Source: Rhizobium sp. RU33A (GTDB lineage Bacteria; Pseudomonadota; Alphaproteobacteria; Rhizobiales; Rhizobiaceae). Taken from it: 64,000 nt of DNA. Location of the stretch: assembly GCF_900156055.1 (NCBI RefSeq), contig NZ_FTMQ01000002.1, positions 1-64,000 on the forward strand, given 5' to 3'. The translations under genes were made by a program, and so were the position numbers. Below the pieces are notes generated by a model. The model saw only the letters and a program-made list of their open reading frames with translations. It was not told where the DNA came from and made no database searches. Below, piece by piece: positions 62,833 to 64,000 of the stretch; the stretch's first letter is position 1, and every line of letters begins with the position of its first letter.

Positions 62833-63937
62833 AGACGGCAGCATCGACGCCGAGATCCTGCTGCTCGGTGGTGGTCACGCGCATGTCGAGGTGATCCGGA
62901 GGCTCGGCCTATCTGGTCTCGGGGCGAGAATGACGCTCGTCTCCCCCGGCCGGTATGCGCCTTATTCCGGCATGCTCCCGGGCTACATCGCCGGCGTGTA
63001 CAGCTTTGACGACTTTCATATCGATCTGGCCGCATTGTGCTTGCGCTTCGGTGTGACCTTTCTCGAAACGTCGGCCACGCATATCGATCCCGAAGAACGG
63101 ATCGTGCGTCTCGCAGAGGGCGGCTCTGTTGGCTACCGGCTCCTTTCGGTCGACATTGGATCCACGCCGTCGCTTCCGCTGGGGATATCAGCCGGCATTT
63201 CCGTCAAGCCGATTTCAAGCTTCACCGATCGCCTCGGACGGCTCGATGCTCTCATCGCCGCGGGCGAGCGCATCAGGCTCGCAGTCGTGGGGCAGGGGGT
63301 GGCGGGGGTCGAGGTCGCTTTCGCCCTAAAACAGAGATTTTCCAGTCGGGATGTGCAGATCGCGCTGATCGGGCGGTCTGCGGGACCGGTGCCGGAGCGT
63401 AGCTATCGGGCACGGCGACTGGTGGAAAAGGAACTAGGGGTGGCAGGGATCGCTCACCATCCGGCTTTTGACGTGGTCGGTTTTCAAAATGGTGAAGTCG
63501 TCGCGCGGGATGGCCGGAGACTTGTCGCCGACGAAGTCATCTGGACGACCTCGAGCGGTTCGCAAGGATTTCTGCGAGACACCGGGCTTCTGCTGGATGC
63601 CGGGGGGTTCATCCGTGTCGATGAAAACCTTCGTTCCCTGTCGCATCCGGATATCTTCGCCGCCGGCGACGTGGCGTGTCTCGCCGATCCGCGTCCCAAG
63701 GCGGGTGTCTTTGCGGTCCGTCAGGGTCCCGTTCTTGCGGAGAACATCCATCGGAGCTTGAAGGGGGAGGCGCTTGAAGTCTATCGTCCGCAGCGCTCCT
63801 GGTTGGTGCTGATATCGCTCCCGAACGGCCGTGCGATTGCCGACAAATGGGGATTGGCCGTAGTGGGGCGCTGGGTTGCCCGCTGGAAGGACCGGATCGA
63901 CCGAGGTTTCATGCGGCGCTACAAACAGGACATTTGA
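62825..63937 (+). CDS. FAD oxidoreductase of the SelD-N-terminal (Nterm_to_SelD) family
   Basis: A 370-residue NADH-dehydrogenase-like flavoprotein. It opens with LLLGGGHAHVEVIRRLGL, continues with PYSGMLPGYIAGVYSFDDFHIDL, has the second nucleotide motif VVGQGVAGVEVAFAL and the FAD motif IFAAGDVAC. This is the family that in other bacteria is fused N-terminally to selenide,water dikinase (SelD). No SelD domain follows here; the gene stops at normal length. It is translationally coupled to the YnjD-like ATPase, so it may reduce the imported ligand. A selenium or sulfur link is only inference. Confidence 0.75.
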   Translation: MDEDGSIDAEILLLGGGHAHVEVIRRLGLSGLGARMTLVSPGRYAPYSGMLPGYIAGVYSFDDFHIDLAALCLRFGVTFLETSATHIDPEERIVRLAEGGSVGYRLLSVDIGSTPSLPLGISAGISVKPISSFTDRLGRLDALIAAGERIRLAVVGQGVAGVEVAFALKQRFSSRDVQIALIGRSAGPVPERSYRARRLVEKELGVAGIAHHPAFDVVGFQNGEVVARDGRRLVADEVIWTTSSGSQGFLRDTGLLLDAGGFIRVDENLRSLSHPDIFAAGDVACLADPRPKAGVFAVRQGPVLAENIHRSLKGEALEVYRPQRSWLVLISLPNGRAIADKWGLAVVGRWVARWKDRIDRGFMRRYKQDI

Positions 63938-63977
63938 CTGCGCGCTCCGTCACCCGAGGTGGACCGATCAGCTCATC

Positions 63978-64000
63978 AAAAAAGCCCCGCACACCGGAGT
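63978..64000 (-). terminator. partial terminator-like hairpin at the right edge
   Basis: On the minus strand CTCCG pairs with CGGGG (one G-U pair) over a 5-nt loop and is followed by CTTTTTT. It would end a minus-strand gene lying beyond the window. The stem is short and cut by the edge, so the call is weak. Confidence 0.3.

Overview
The window looks like a chromosome or megaplasmid segment from a GC-rich alphaproteobacterium, most likely a member of the Hyphomicrobiales such as the Rhizobiaceae. The evidence is dense coding, many ATGA stop/start overlaps, many ABC importers with periplasmic binding proteins, and a soil-type load of aromatic and branched-chain amino-acid catabolism. The genus cannot be read from the sequence alone. 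No tRNA, rRNA, CRISPR array, insertion sequence or phage gene was seen.

Left part (1-9.3 kb, + strand): eight tightly packed or overlapping genes plus an antiporter. They encode a CYTH/triphosphate-tunnel-like protein, a P-loop small-molecule kinase, a HAD-IIA phosphatase, an HprK-like kinase, an alkaline-phosphatase-superfamily phosphodiesterase, a calcineurin-type phosphoesterase, an EamA exporter and an ATP-grasp ligase. This mix of phosphoryl-transfer enzymes, a peptide/amide ligase and an exporter matches no pathway I know and is the best candidate for an undescribed biosynthetic system. The cluster may start left of the window. Next (9.4-13.3 kb, - strand) is an Fe(III)-type ABC importer.

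13.4-29.6 kb holds branched-chain amino-acid breakdown. A nine-gene minus-strand operon runs from the branched-chain 2-oxoacid dehydrogenase E1alpha/E1beta/E2/E3 through isovaleryl-CoA dehydrogenase and both methylcrotonyl-CoA carboxylase subunits to a MaoC hydratase and a CitE-type lyase. The last two stand where most proteobacteria have LiuC and LiuE, as in the leucine operon of Mycobacterium tuberculosis. An AraC-type regulator separates this from a plus-strand isoleucine/valine set (SDR dehydrogenase, thiolase, acyl-CoA dehydrogenase, 3-hydroxyisobutyrate dehydrogenase). 29.6-35.0 kb is a nickel importer, nikABCDE, divergent from nikR, with a perfect GTATGA-N16-TCATAC NikR operator between them.

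35.1-55.0 kb is an aromatic catabolic island. It has (i) an IclR-linked group (CaiB CoA transferase, citryl-CoA-lyase-like protein, intradiol dioxygenase, IclR regulator, AtzA/TrzN-type amidohydrolase) sharing a TTTCG-N5-CGAAA palindrome; (ii) a nine-gene minus-strand operon with two further intradiol dioxygenases, a flavin phenol hydroxylase, maleylacetate reductase and a complete Liv-type ABC importer, facing a LysR regulator; and (iii) an MhqO-like dioxygenase, MhqD-like hydrolase and second Liv-type binding protein, facing a paralogous LysR regulator. Both LysR genes have a T-N11-A palindrome on their start codon. Together these would import a phenolic compound, hydroxylate it to hydroxyquinol and convert it through maleylacetate to 3-oxoadipate.

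55.1-63.9 kb is an ECF-sigma-linked module: a MerA-like flavoprotein, a CDP-alcohol phosphatidyltransferase, an ECF sigma factor, a TVP38/TMEM64 membrane protein, a zinc-finger anti-sigma candidate, a YnjBCD-type ABC importer and a flavoprotein of the family found fused in front of SelD. The composition recalls the uncharacterised E. coli ydjX-ynjF region.
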